A stretch of DNA of 64,000 nucleotides from UBA2211 sp035404185 (GCA_965230985.1 OZ246399.1:558001-622000); one strand, 5' to 3'; positions 24,456 to 33,130 are shown, numbered from the stretch's first letter. The notes: generated from the letters alone by a model not told the origin. Numbers and translations are program-made.

Positions 24456-25406
24456 TTACCAAATAAATGAAGTATGAAGCCATTCTTCTAATTTTCTAGC
24501 TTCTTTAAACCTATCATCTGCCCCAGTAATTACATTAATAATGTAACCCGAATTAACAGCTGAATAGTTGTTCAATATTAATATAATACACCCGTTAGCC
24601 TCTTTTGTATATCCTGTTTTACCCCAAAGATATCCTGCATTTTCTTTCAAAAGAATATTGGTGTTTTCTAAGTTATGAACAACTCCGCTACTACTAACAA
24701 TCTTTTTTTCCGATAAAGATAATATTTGAGGTATCAAAGATTGATTCTTGAGAATATATACGACTAATTTCTCTAAATCTTCCGGGGTTGAAACATTGGT
24801 TTCTAATAATTCCTTCGCTGAATCATCAGTAAAGATATCTAGTCCGGTTGGATTATAAAATCTGGTATTTGTCATACCTATCTCACTGGCTTTTTTATTC
24901 ATTCTGTAAATAAATTCTGTACGACCCATTTTTTCAGCTAAAGCCTCAGCCCCATCATTACTTGATTCAATCAAGGTAACATATAATAAATCTCTAACTG
25001 TTATTTTTTCATTAACCTTTAATCCCCCCATAGTCCCATTAGTTGAAACAGCAAAAGAACTGATATCTACTAAATCATCTAAATTATAATTCTCTAAAGA
25101 AACAACCGCGGTCATTAATTTAGTTAAAGAAGCTATTGGTATCACTTCGCTACTCTTCTTTTCTGCTAAAACAATTTCTTTGTTTTCATCTAAATTAAAA
25201 AAAACTGACAAAAAATTATTGGAATTCAAATACAAATCAGCAATCTTTTCTTTACTTAATGGTCTCAATAAAGAACTATCGGTTTGTTTTAAAAAAAACA
25301 AATTAGACGTTTTGTTCAAAACATCTTTAGAATAATAATTGATTATAAAAAACAATAAAAATAGAAAAAAAAGACTTAATAAAAAGAATATATTTTCTCT
25401 CTTCAT
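24456..25406 (-). CDS. Serine-type D-Ala-D-Ala carboxypeptidase (S11)
   Basis: 316 residues, N-terminal membrane anchor (IFFLLSLFFLFLLFFIINYY), then a penicillin-binding fold facing outward. The active-site triad motifs are complete: SLTKLMTAVV (SxxK), SSNDGAEALAE (SxN) and WGKTGYTKEA (KTG). Trims pentapeptide side chains. The C-terminal membrane-binding domain of DacA is absent, so PbpG or DacF-like short forms are closest. Lies between aspS and mraY with gaps of a few nt. Confidence 0.92.
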   Translation of the reverse strand: MKRENIFFLLSLFFLFLLFFIINYYSKDVLNKTSNLFFLKQTDSSLLRPLSKEKIADLYLNSNNFLSVFFNLDENKEIVLAEKKSSEVIPIASLTKLMTAVVSLENYNLDDLVDISSFAVSTNGTMGGLKVNEKITVRDLLYVTLIESSNDGAEALAEKMGRTEFIYRMNKKASEIGMTNTRFYNPTGLDIFTDDSAKELLETNVSTPEDLEKLVVYILKNQSLIPQILSLSEKKIVSSSGVVHNLENTNILLKENAGYLWGKTGYTKEANGCIILILNNYSAVNSGYIINVITGADDRFKEARKLEEWLHTSFIW

Positions 25407-25411
25407 GCACT

Positions 25412-26695
25412 TTAAGGAATTAATCTTTTAACGTCTCTAGGGAATAAAATGGCTTCTTTTATACTTTCTAAATTTAACATCTGTTTTATAATTCTTTCTG
25501 AGCCCATTCCCCATCCTCCGTGCGGAGGAATAGCATATTTAAAAACATCTAAATAAAATTCCATTCCTTTGGGCTTAATGCCCTTCTTCTTCATATTAGC
25601 CATCAAATCCTCGTATTTGTGTATTCTCTGCCCTCCTGTCGCAATTTCAAGTCCCTTATAAAGTAAATCGAAACCGCAAGTCTCTTCTGGATTTATTGGG
25701 TCAGGCATAGTATAAAAAGGTCGATCGCTCCAAGGATAGTGAGTTATAAAAATAAAATCTGAATTGAATTTTTCTTTAGCATACTTCCCTGCCAATTCTT
25801 CGCCTTTAGGATCAATATCTGTTCCTTCGGAAACTTCATGCCCGTATTCTTCTTTAATTATCTTCTTGATTTCTGAAAGTTTAATACAAGGAATTTCATC
25901 AGGAACTTTTGACAATTCAATATTGTATAAATCTAAATAAGGCTTTCCTTCTTTTTCTAATTCCAAAAACATTTGTTTTAAAACTTTATTCAATGTTTTT
26001 GCAACATCGTAAAAGTTGGAAATGAAACCCATTTCAGCATCAAGTCCGATATATTCATTAACGTGTCTGGTTGTAAAGTGAGGCTCAGCTCTAAAGACAG
26101 AACCAACCTCAAAAACTCTTTCTAGTACTCCAACCATGATTTGTTTATAAAATTGAGGACTTTGAGCCAATGTTGCTTCTTTATCAAAATACTTTACTTT
26201 AAAAAAATTAGCACCTCCTTCGGTGGCTGTTCCTAATATTTTTGGAGTTTTAATTTCGGTAAAGTCGTCTTCTCTCATCACTCTCTCATAACTCTTTAAT
26301 AAAAGATCATATAATTTAAAAATAGCTTGAACTTTAGGGTGCCTTAATGACAAGGGACGATAGTCTAATAGTGTTGTTAAGTTTAAATTAATATCTTCTT
26401 TACTCAAGTCAATTGGTAAATCTTCAATGTTTTCAGAAACAACTTCTAATTTTTCTCCTTTAATTTCAAATCCACTCTTAGCTCTAACATCTTTTTTAAC
26501 TAACCCTGTAATTACAACCGCATCTCCTGTTTTAACTTCAATGCTTTTATCAACAACAACCTGTATTGTTCCAGTGTAATCTTGAACTATTAAAAATACT
26601 ATATTCCCTAGATTTCTAATATTAAAAACTCGGCCCTTAATCACCGCCTGTTTATTCTCGTATTCAGATATTTTTCCTATTAAAGCTCTTTCCAT
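25412..26695 (-). CDS. aspS: Aspartyl-tRNA synthetase, archaeal type
   Basis: 427 residues, shorter than the bacterial form because the GAD insertion is absent. N-terminal OB fold (AVIKGRVFNIRNLGNIVFLIVQD), class II motif 2 (VGSVFRAEPHFTTRHVNEY) and motif 3 (HGGWGMGSERIIKQML, then AILFPRDVKRLIP), plus EGGANFFKVKYFDKEATLAQSPQFYKQ. This is the archaeal/nondiscriminating class, which often also charges tRNA(Asn). With gatC and gatA nearby, indirect Asn-tRNA formation is plausible. AsnRS is the main alternative but the catalytic-site phrases fit AspRS better. Confidence 0.88.
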   Translation of the reverse strand: MERALIGKISEYENKQAVIKGRVFNIRNLGNIVFLIVQDYTGTIQVVVDKSIEVKTGDAVVITGLVKKDVRAKSGFEIKGEKLEVVSENIEDLPIDLSKEDINLNLTTLLDYRPLSLRHPKVQAIFKLYDLLLKSYERVMREDDFTEIKTPKILGTATEGGANFFKVKYFDKEATLAQSPQFYKQIMVGVLERVFEVGSVFRAEPHFTTRHVNEYIGLDAEMGFISNFYDVAKTLNKVLKQMFLELEKEGKPYLDLYNIELSKVPDEIPCIKLSEIKKIIKEEYGHEVSEGTDIDPKGEELAGKYAKEKFNSDFIFITHYPWSDRPFYTMPDPINPEETCGFDLLYKGLEIATGGQRIHKYEDLMANMKKKGIKPKGMEFYLDVFKYAIPPHGGWGMGSERIIKQMLNLESIKEAILFPRDVKRLIP

Positions 26696-26697
26696 GT

Positions 26698-27870
26698 TTA
26701 TTTATTTAATTTTTCTTCTAATTCTCTTATTCTATCCTTTAATTCAACCATTTTATTTTCTCTATTTACAAAAACATCGCTAAACTGCTCTAATTCAACT
26801 AACTTTTCTTCTAACTGCTTGGTTTTTCTTTCTAATTCCCTAGTTCTATCACTTACTACTTTTTCCAAACTATCGTTTAGTCCTTGCAATTCGCGCGTTC
26901 TTTCTTTTACTCTTCTTTCCAAGATAATATTAGCCTCTTCAGATGATTCTTTCGCTTCTCTTAATTGAGCATTGGTCTTTTCTAACTCCTTAGTCCTATC
27001 TTCTATTGTTTCTTTAAAAATAATCTTCTCCTCATTTAATTGATGAGTATACTTTAAAGTAAGGAAAGACAAAACACAAATTAAAATAAAAATAACAGAC
27101 TTTTCAATAAAAGTTACCTCTAAATCTGGAAAAATTAACAATGATGAAAGTAAGGTCAAAAGTGTTGCTACTAATATATCGGTTGTAATCATTGAAGCTA
27201 GAGGATTCTTTTCTATCAGGACATATGCCATTATAAGAGCATAAATAGGAATAGTCAAATAAAATAAAGGATAGATATTAATTCCATAAATGGGAAGAAA
27301 GTCAATAAAAACAAGGCCAAAAATAGCAATCCCTAAAAGAAGATAGAGAATCGTGTCTTTTTTAATGCTTTCATCGGTTCTATCTTGCCAAGCCTTAAAA
27401 AGATTATACAAGGACATCGACAACAAGAAAATTATAAAAAAAGAAAAGGCGTAATGGATAATACTCGCTATACTCCAATTACCCCATTTGTAAAAAAATA
27501 CTCCATTAATAACTGAATTAACATCGACTACAAAGATTAAAAATAAAGAAAATGCATAAGAGAAATACAATATAATCTTCTGACTTTTTATTTTACAAAA
27601 TTCAATTGTAAAATGATACAAAAAAGTTGGAATTAAAAATACAGCCAAAACAAATACTTTATTTAATAATACGCTTTGATTTACTATACCCCAAGCATTT
27701 CCCTGCCAAACAATAAAAGTTCCGAAAGCCCACATAAATTGAGCTAAACTCATAAGGAAGAATAAAAAATTTACTTTTCCTCTATTTTTAAAAAATATAA
27801 AAGTTCCAACTAATAAAATAAAAATACTACTTGGAATAATTAAATATATTGAAAGTGGTGTGTCTATCAT
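26698..27870 (-). CDS. 7TM sensor protein with C-terminal coiled coil, no kinase domain
   Basis: 390 residues. About 1-255 contain eight hydrophobic helices resembling the 7TM sensor part of the 746-residue kinase. About 270-390 are a long charged coiled coil (KETIEDRTKELEKTNAQL, ERRVKERTRELQGLNDSLEK). The frame ends in the normal stop without HisKA or HATPase domains, and none follows in another frame before aspS. The receiver gene precedes it with a 4-nt overlap. It could be a truncated kinase, a signalling adaptor or a partner of another kinase. Confidence 0.75.
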   Translation of the reverse strand: MIDTPLSIYLIIPSSIFILLVGTFIFFKNRGKVNFLFFLMSLAQFMWAFGTFIVWQGNAWGIVNQSVLLNKVFVLAVFLIPTFLYHFTIEFCKIKSQKIILYFSYAFSLFLIFVVDVNSVINGVFFYKWGNWSIASIIHYAFSFFIIFLLSMSLYNLFKAWQDRTDESIKKDTILYLLLGIAIFGLVFIDFLPIYGINIYPLFYLTIPIYALIMAYVLIEKNPLASMITTDILVATLLTLLSSLLIFPDLEVTFIEKSVIFILICVLSFLTLKYTHQLNEEKIIFKETIEDRTKELEKTNAQLREAKESSEEANIILERRVKERTRELQGLNDSLEKVVSDRTRELERKTKQLEEKLVELEQFSDVFVNRENKMVELKDRIRELEEKLNK

Positions 27871-28235
27871 TGATTTAACAATTCTTTTATTCTTGTTACT
27901 ATTTCCTTGGGATCGTGATTAGATTTTATTAAATAATCCTTAGCTCCATTTTCGAAAGCCTGAGCTCTAGTCTGATTATCATCAAAATTAGTAAGGACTA
28001 AGACGGGAATTAATTTTAAATTATCTATCTTTTTAATTTTAATTAAATAATTGACTCCGCTTTCTTTGGGTAGAAGCATATCTAAAACAACTAAGTCTGG
28101 TATTTGCTTTTTTGCCAATTCAATAGCTTCATCAACCTCAATTGCTGAAATAACTTCAAATCCCTCTTTGCTAAGTTTGAACTTATACATGTCAGAAAGA
28201 ATTTTCTCGTCCTCAATAATAAGAATCCTTTTCAT
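27867..28235 (-). CDS. Stand-alone response regulator receiver
   Basis: 122 residues, CheY-like. Acidic pair in ILIIEDEKIL, phospho-acceptor Asp in LVVLDMLLP, Thr in VLVLTNFDD and Lys in DYLIKSNHD are all present. No output domain. The stop overlaps the start of the 7TM coiled-coil protein, so the two are translationally coupled. Confidence 0.9.
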   Translation of the reverse strand: MKRILIIEDEKILSDMYKFKLSKEGFEVISAIEVDEAIELAKKQIPDLVVLDMLLPKESGVNYLIKIKKIDNLKLIPVLVLTNFDDNQTRAQAFENGAKDYLIKSNHDPKEIVTRIKELLNQ

Positions 28236-28272
28236 TTTTTTCTTTTTTACCTTTTATAAAATAAAAAGAAGA

Positions 28273-28359
28273 TTACTCTTCTTTGTCTCCACCTAAAACA
28301 CACCATAAAATAAGTGTAATAACAGATAAAACTATAAATATTGTCCAAAGTGTTTCCAT
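28273..28359 (-). CDS. 28-residue single-pass membrane peptide
   Basis: Frame METLWTIFIVLSVITLILW followed by CVLGGDKEE: one hydrophobic helix and a short acidic tail. Promoter TTGAAA, 16 nt, TATAAT ends 8 nt before the ATG, predicting a nearly leaderless mRNA. Family unknown, but promoter, start and a hydrophobic product coincide. Confidence 0.55.
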   Translation of the reverse strand: METLWTIFIVLSVITLILWCVLGGDKEE

Positions 28360-28367
28360 ATACATAT

Positions 28368-28395
28368 ATTATACTTGATATGGCATTATTTTCAA
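28368..28395 (-). promoter_or_regulatory. Promoter of the 28-residue peptide and downstream receiver
   Basis: TTGAAA (28390-28395), 16-nt spacer, TATAAT (28368-28373). Confidence 0.7.
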
Positions 28396-28402
28396 GAGAA
28401 AA

Positions 28403-29194
28403 CTACTTATTTATTAATTTAATAACTTCTCCGTGTATAATTTTATTTGTTGCAATTATTTCTGGATTAAAAATATTCCATTTGTTTCCTTTAGCATCAG
28501 TGATTACCCCACCGGCTTTTTCTATTATTAAAACCACAGCAGTAACATCCCAAGGCTTAACTCCAGAATGAATATAGGCATCTATTTTTCCTTCCGCAAG
28601 GCTCGCTAAATCAGATGAAGCACTACCCAGTGATTTGATTTGTCTAAAAGAAGCATTAATATTGTTTAACCATTTAACAACATCTTTTCTTTTTTCTAAG
28701 TCCCAAGACCAATCACAAGCAATCGTTGCTTCTTTTAACTTACTAATAGAAGAAACAGAAATAGGTTTCTTATTTAAAAATGCTCCGTCTTCGTCTATTT
28801 GAGCAGAATACAATTTATCTGAGATAGGAAGATAAACAACTCCTAATACTGGCTGACCTTTACTTACTAATGCTATTGAAATAGCAAAATTAGAATTTTT
28901 TCTGGAAAAATTAGTTGTCCCGTCTAAGGGATCTATAACCCAAAGATTATCTTTATTTTTGAATAAAACATAATCATTCGGAGCAGTTTCTTCTGTTAAA
29001 AATTCTATTTGCGGATATATTTCTTTTAATTTCTTAATCAAAAAAGAATCCACTTCCCTATCTGCTTCGGTGGTAAAATCAACTCCTTCTTTTTGATAAG
29101 AAACTAAATCATTAGAATAGAAATATTTTTTAAGGATTTCTCCTGCTTCTAATATGACGCTGATAAGATTTTCTTTAATACTATTTAATTCCAT
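28403..29194 (-). CDS. suhB: Inositol monophosphatase family protein
   Basis: 263 residues, Mg-dependent phosphatase fold. Metal ligands: FLTEETAPN (Glu), WVIDPLDGTTNF (Asp-x-x-Asp-Gly-Thr) and KPWDVTAVVLIIEKAGG (second Asp). Could hydrolyse inositol-1-phosphate, which would complete inositol synthesis with the inositol-3-phosphate synthases in this window; related enzymes also use FBP, PAP or NADP, so the substrate is inferred. Lies 1 nt after murC. Confidence 0.9.
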   Translation of the reverse strand: MELNSIKENLISVILEAGEILKKYFYSNDLVSYQKEGVDFTTEADREVDSFLIKKLKEIYPQIEFLTEETAPNDYVLFKNKDNLWVIDPLDGTTNFSRKNSNFAISIALVSKGQPVLGVVYLPISDKLYSAQIDEDGAFLNKKPISVSSISKLKEATIACDWSWDLEKRKDVVKWLNNINASFRQIKSLGSASSDLASLAEGKIDAYIHSGVKPWDVTAVVLIIEKAGGVITDAKGNKWNIFNPEIIATNKIIHGEVIKLINK

Positions 29195-29195
29195 A

Positions 29196-30482
29196 TTAAG
29201 AACAAATTCTATTCTTATCCTTAAAGTCCTGACTTAAATCATAGATGTTCCCTGCTCCCATAAATATTATTACTTCTCCTCCTTTAAGTTTATCAAATAA
29301 TTCTTCATTAGAAGTATAGATGGCATTCGGCACAGCAGCTGCTAATTTCTCTGAACTAACCTTTTCTTTTAAATCACCTCCTTCCCTTCCTGCTACATCA
29401 TAAATGTCAATCAAGAACAGCTTATCAACTAGTTTTGTATTAATGATTTCTTTGAAAACTTTAACAAAATCATCGAATAGTAAAAAGGTTCTCTGATATT
29501 GATGCGGTTGAAAAACACAATAGATAATTTTATTCGGATATTTCTGTCTCGCTCCTTTTAGGGTCGCTAGTATCTCTGTTGGATGGTGTCCATAGTCATC
29601 AATCAAAACAAAACCAGGAAACTGTGTTTCTTCAAATCTCCTCCACGCACCCATATATTTAGATAAAGCACTAAAAGATATTTCGTCTGGTATTTTTAAT
29701 ATTCTAGCTACCTTTAGAGCCGCTAAAGCATCTAATATATTGTGATCGCCTGGAATCTTGATTATTTCTCTTAATTTTCTGACACATCTTTCTTCCTTTA
29801 AAGAAAATTCAATTGTATTTTTATCAAATTGTATTTCCGTTTCTTTTTGCTTAACTAAAATACCATTATCACCCAAGTGAGAAACAAATTCATTAAAAGC
29901 TTTTTTAATATTCTCTATATTCGTATAGTAATCAAGATGGTCTTCTTCAATATTTAATACAACGGCTATCTTTGGCCAATAGTTTAAAAAAGATTCTTCG
30001 TGCTCGCAAGCCTCTATTACTAAATAATTAGATTTGCCCATTCTGAAATTAGAATCTCCAAATTCTTTCAATTTAGTTCCGACAACAACAGTCGGATCAA
30101 ATCCGGCTTCAATCAAAATTAACGCAATCATTGCGGTCGTAGTGCTTTTTCCATGAGTTCCAGAAACAGCGATGGTAAAATAATTTTTAGTTAATTCTCC
30201 TAGGGCTTGAGGATAGCTTAAAATCTTAATCCCTTTTAATTCCGCCTCAACTATTTCTGGATTGCTTTCTTTTACAGCTGGACTATGAATAACCAAATCA
30301 TACTCTTTGATATTTTCTGCTACGTTGGGACCAATAACAATCTTTGCTCCTTTTTTGATAAGGTCATCGGTAATTGAAGACGAAGCAACGTCAGAACCAG
30401 AAACCTCGTTTCCTTTTTCCAAATAGTATTGTGCTAATGCAGAAACTCCTATTCCTCCGATGCCAATAAAATGTATTTTCAT
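29196..30482 (-). CDS. murC: UDP-N-acetylmuramate:L-alanine ligase
   Basis: First Mur ligase, 428 residues. N-terminal IHFIGIGGIGVSALAQY Rossmann motif, P loop AVSGTHGKSTTTAMI, EACEHEESFL, VLNIEEDHLDYY, DDYGHHPTEILATL and the C-terminal VIIFMGAGNIYDL. All motifs separate it from MurD and Mpl. It follows thpR with a 1-nt gap and precedes suhB. Confidence 0.95.
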   Translation of the reverse strand: MKIHFIGIGGIGVSALAQYYLEKGNEVSGSDVASSSITDDLIKKGAKIVIGPNVAENIKEYDLVIHSPAVKESNPEIVEAELKGIKILSYPQALGELTKNYFTIAVSGTHGKSTTTAMIALILIEAGFDPTVVVGTKLKEFGDSNFRMGKSNYLVIEACEHEESFLNYWPKIAVVLNIEEDHLDYYTNIENIKKAFNEFVSHLGDNGILVKQKETEIQFDKNTIEFSLKEERCVRKLREIIKIPGDHNILDALAALKVARILKIPDEISFSALSKYMGAWRRFEETQFPGFVLIDDYGHHPTEILATLKGARQKYPNKIIYCVFQPHQYQRTFLLFDDFVKVFKEIINTKLVDKLFLIDIYDVAGREGGDLKEKVSSEKLAAAVPNAIYTSNEELFDKLKGGEVIIFMGAGNIYDLSQDFKDKNRICS

Positions 30483-30483
30483 A

Positions 30484-31056
30484 TTATTTTAATGGAATTG
30501 ATTTTAATATTGCATAATCAGCTCCTCCTCTTCCTAAATTACTTTCCATAATCTCAATTGAATTTACAGGAAAAGACAAGGAAATGTCTTTAAAAATATC
30601 TGGTCTCTCTTCTGGTTCGATTCTATTAAACTGCCACTGGATTACTTTGCCCAAAGTGATGTGTGGAGTAAATCCATTTTCTGGCTTTCTAACATTAAAT
30701 AATTCTTTTTCTAAATCGGCTTGTAAATTTTCCAATTCTATTGATTTTTCTCCTCTTGCCCAAATCATTTTCGGAGAATCTTCTTTGGGTCCATAAGAAA
30801 TACTCTTTAAGTCAACCACGAAAGAACCATGATTTTCAGCTATCTTTTCAATTGTATTAAACATCGGAACCAATTCCTCTATTTCAATATATCCTATAAA
30901 AAACAAAGTAATATGTAGATTGTACTTCTTACTCCATTTAATCGGACAAAAATCGTTAAAATTAGTAAAAGAATGGGCAAGCTCTTCTTGATATTCTACA
31001 AGCTTATTTTTAACTTTTTCTGGTAATCCGATACTGATGAATATTCTCTTTTGCAT
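30484..31056 (-). CDS. thpR: RNA 2',3'-cyclic phosphodiesterase
   Basis: 190 residues of the 2H phosphoesterase (LigT) family. The two HxTx motifs are NLHITLFFIG and FTPHITLGKV; the family N-terminus RIFISIGLPEKV is clear. Opens 2',3'-cyclic phosphates on RNA ends; its cellular role is poorly known. Upstream gene of murC and suhB. Its first 47 nt lie inside the end of the preceding 94-residue frame. Confidence 0.88.
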   Translation of the reverse strand: MQKRIFISIGLPEKVKNKLVEYQEELAHSFTNFNDFCPIKWSKKYNLHITLFFIGYIEIEELVPMFNTIEKIAENHGSFVVDLKSISYGPKEDSPKMIWARGEKSIELENLQADLEKELFNVRKPENGFTPHITLGKVIQWQFNRIEPEERPDIFKDISLSFPVNSIEIMESNLGRGGADYAILKSIPLK

Positions 31057-31294
31057 ATTTAAAGAATATCACTTTATGCATTAGTGGGCAATATATAAAA
31101 AAAGAAGGAGAAATCTCAAGATTTCTCCGACGGAAACGATTAAGAACTTCTTGATTCGGGAAAGTGAATCGAACATGATCTCCACAGAATGAAATTTCCA
31201 CTCTGTTGTCTCTGAGACACCGCTCTTCGTCTTTAGACATTTTTTGATACATGCCCAAAGGAAAATTATCTACTACGAGATCAGGAGGAAGCAA
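31010..31294 (-). CDS. Small protein of unknown function, TTG start
   Basis: 94 codons from a TTG with AAGGAGGTG about 7 nt upstream inside the end of the previous gene, so it would be translationally coupled. The product is mostly polar (KDEERCLRDNRVEISFCG) with a hydrophobic patch near the end (SFFIYCPLMHKVIFF). Two oddities: a terminator-like hairpin lies within the frame, and the last 47 nt overlap thpR. It could end earlier through a frameshift, or be only partly translated. No family recognised. Confidence 0.45.
   Translation of the reverse strand: MLPPDLVVDNFPLGMYQKMSKDEERCLRDNRVEISFCGDHVRFTFPNQEVLNRFRRRNLEISPSFFIYCPLMHKVIFFKYAKENIHQYRITRKS
31097..31128 (-). terminator. Terminator-like hairpin inside a reading frame
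   Basis: Perfect 9-bp stem GGAGAAATC/GATTTCTCC with a 4-nt loop, followed on the minus strand by TTCTTTTTTTA. It lies in frame within the 94-codon ORF, before its stop. Confidence 0.7.
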
Positions 31295-31526
31295 GCTGAC
31301 TCACCTCCTTAAGTGTTTCGGAAGAGATACTCTTTCCGAGTAATGTGATTAATCTTTCTTGCTGATCAGCAGTCGTGCAACAAACCTCAATACGTTTGTA
31401 CCGATGTTTGATTTGATTCCTTCCTATTTCAATGAAAAGGGGGTCATCCTTCAGTGCTCGAAATGCCCAATCTGGATAAACCAGCTTGGAGAAAGTTCCT
31501 TTCTTTTTTTCTTGATCTCTTGTCAT
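31281..31526 (-). CDS. Small soluble protein of unknown function
   Basis: 81 residues from ATG (MTRDQEKKKGTFSKLVYPDW...), chosen because GGGAG lies 8 nt upstream; an in-frame TTG would add five residues. Helical and basic, with a CCTTADQQERLITLLG segment. No family recognised. Its 3' end holds the Shine-Dalgarno and start of the next small ORF, so the two form a coupled pair. Confidence 0.5.
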   Translation of the reverse strand: MTRDQEKKKGTFSKLVYPDWAFRALKDDPLFIEIGRNQIKHRYKRIEVCCTTADQQERLITLLGKSISSETLKEVSQLASS

Positions 31527-31592
31527 CAAACGATCTCCCAAGAATGTTTGAAAATAACTGTTATAAAAGCATCGTATCTAAATTTAAACTCT

Positions 31593-31620
31593 TTGTCAAA
31601 ATAAGTATATTGTGTATAAT
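31593..31620 (+). promoter_or_regulatory. Promoter of the PHP gene
   Basis: TTGTCA (31593-31598), 16-nt spacer, TATAAT (31615-31620), then 6 nt to the ATG. Transcription should start on the A of ATG. Confidence 0.8.
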
Positions 31621-31626
31621 AAAACC

Positions 31627-32277
31627 ATGAAAATAGATTTACACTGCCATACTAAATATTCCTACGATGCTTCTTCGAGTTTAGAAAAAATAATCACCTA
31701 TGCTAAAGAAGTCGGCCTTGATGGAATAGCGATTACCGACCATGAAAACACTAAAGGCTGGGCCGAAGCAATCAAACTAGGAAAAAAACACAATTTCCTT
31801 ATTATTCTTGGAGAAGAAATGAAAACAACCAAAGGAGATGTTTTGGGATTATTCTTAAAACAACAAATTGACGGATACAAAAAAGACCCAAGATGGGTCA
31901 TGGAAGAGATAAAGAAGCAAGGAGGATTAGTAATTATTCCCCATCCTTTTCATGGAGCTGAAGGATTCAAAGACGATATTACTAAATATCTTGATTTGGT
32001 TGATGCGATTGAAGTCTTCAACGGAAGAAAGCCAGGAACTAGTCCTGACACCAAAGCAATGGAATTTGCAAAACAATACAATCTAGGAATGACTGCTGGC
32101 GGTGATTCCCATTATTATAAAGCTATTGGCTATACATACACTGAATTCAATGGAACCACAGAAGAAGATTTAAAGCAATCTATATTAAATAAGCAAACAA
32201 AAATCAATGGGAAAAAATCTCCATTGATTTATATCATTACTCCTTTACTATCTAAAATAGGAATTCTAAAAAAATAG
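31627..32277 (+). CDS. PHP-domain metal-dependent phosphoesterase
   Basis: 216 residues from the ATG that follows the promoter; an in-frame GTG five codons upstream lies inside the -10 region and is rejected. Metal-site motifs: KIDLHCHTKYSYDASS, AITDHENTKGW, GEEMKTTKGDVLG, VIIPHPFHG and AGGDSHYYKAIG. These match the PHP family acting on nucleotides or small phosphate esters such as AMP; the exact substrate is not visible. Separate unit on the plus strand with a hairpin at its end. Confidence 0.88.
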   Translation: MKIDLHCHTKYSYDASSSLEKIITYAKEVGLDGIAITDHENTKGWAEAIKLGKKHNFLIILGEEMKTTKGDVLGLFLKQQIDGYKKDPRWVMEEIKKQGGLVIIPHPFHGAEGFKDDITKYLDLVDAIEVFNGRKPGTSPDTKAMEFAKQYNLGMTAGGDSHYYKAIGYTYTEFNGTTEEDLKQSILNKQTKINGKKSPLIYIITPLLSKIGILKK

Positions 32278-32301
32278 ACGTAACCCTGTGCGGATTACGT
32301 C
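32277..32301 (+). terminator. Hairpin after the PHP gene
   Basis: GACGTAA/TTACGTC stem with an 11-nt loop directly after the stop codon, followed by ATTTATTT. The T tract is weak. Confidence 0.5.
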
Positions 32302-32321
32302 ATTTATTTACCTTGAATCAT

Positions 32322-32978
32322 TTAATTATCGAAAAAGTCGATAACGTCTTTTAAGGAAGAAAATATTCCATCGGCCTTGGAAAAGTTTTGTTTGACTGAA
32401 TACTCGTTCGGAATAGCGAAACAATGTATTCCAGCACCCTTTGCTGCTTCTAACCCGTACTCAGTATCTTCAATTGCCCAGCATTGATCAGGCCTAAGCC
32501 CGAGCTTCTCTGTGGCAAGAATATATGTATCTGGCCAAGGCTTACTTCTTGCAACATCATTGCCAGCTACGAAGTTTGGGAAATACTTTAAGAAGTCGTT
32601 CATCATTAATTTCATTGCGACTTCTTCCCTGTCTCCGCCCGAACAAAGCATCACCCTGAACTGATGGTTAGCAATAAAGTGCTCGACTATCTCCCGAGCA
32701 TATGGCAGTAGAGGCATAGCTTTTTCGCTAAACCATTTTTCGAGTAGCTTTTTCTTTTTCTCCCAGAGATATCCTATCTCAACATTGAGATTGAAATCCC
32801 TGATCAATTCCTGATCGATTTGTTTACCGCTTTTACCAGCGTATCCGAAATAAATTTCCTTGGTGAGTTCAATACCAAACTCTCGTAGTGGTATAACCCA
32901 TCCTTGCCATTGGTAATACTCACTGTCAAAGAGCACACCATCAAGGTCAACGATAAGACCAATAATGTCTTCTTTCAT
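32322..32978 (-). CDS. HAD-superfamily phosphatase, copy 1
   Basis: 218 residues from the second of two tandem ATG codons, which has AAGGAG 7 nt upstream and aligns with its paralogue; reading into the upstream TTG is not justified. Beta-phosphoglucomutase-like HAD: nucleophile DLDGVLFDSEYYQW, cap helices, MLCSGGDREEVAM (motif II), SKPWPDTYILA (motif III Lys) and AIEDTEYGLEAAKGAG (motif IV). It closely resembles the product at 33900-34559 but uses fewer AT-ending codons. Own TTGACA promoter, divergent from the 50-residue peptide. Confidence 0.88.
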   Translation of the reverse strand: MKEDIIGLIVDLDGVLFDSEYYQWQGWVIPLREFGIELTKEIYFGYAGKSGKQIDQELIRDFNLNVEIGYLWEKKKKLLEKWFSEKAMPLLPYAREIVEHFIANHQFRVMLCSGGDREEVAMKLMMNDFLKYFPNFVAGNDVARSKPWPDTYILATEKLGLRPDQCWAIEDTEYGLEAAKGAGIHCFAIPNEYSVKQNFSKADGIFSSLKDVIDFFDN

Positions 32979-33045
32979 CATGATTCTCCTTTTCAAACAA
33001 CAATAATGTTCTGATTACAATTAATCATTAAACCAGAATAAGACT

Positions 33046-33073
33046 AATATAAACAATTATAGTGTTTTGTCAA
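33046..33073 (-). promoter_or_regulatory. Promoter of HAD copy 1
   Basis: TTGACA (33068-33073), 16-nt spacer, TATATT (33046-33051) on the minus strand. An inverted repeat TGATTA-CAAT-TAATCA (33012-33027) lies in the leader. Confidence 0.7.
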
Positions 33074-33084
33074 ACTACTAACCC

Positions 33085-33112
33085 TTGACATTTTACCAAA
33101 TATTATTATAAT
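33085..33112 (+). promoter_or_regulatory. Consensus promoter of the 50-residue membrane peptide
   Basis: TTGACA (33085-33090), 16-nt spacer, TATAAT (33107-33112): both boxes perfect. It faces away from the HAD copy 1 promoter, the two -35 boxes being 11 nt apart. Confidence 0.85.
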
Positions 33113-33130
33113 AAATGTAGGAGGAATGTT

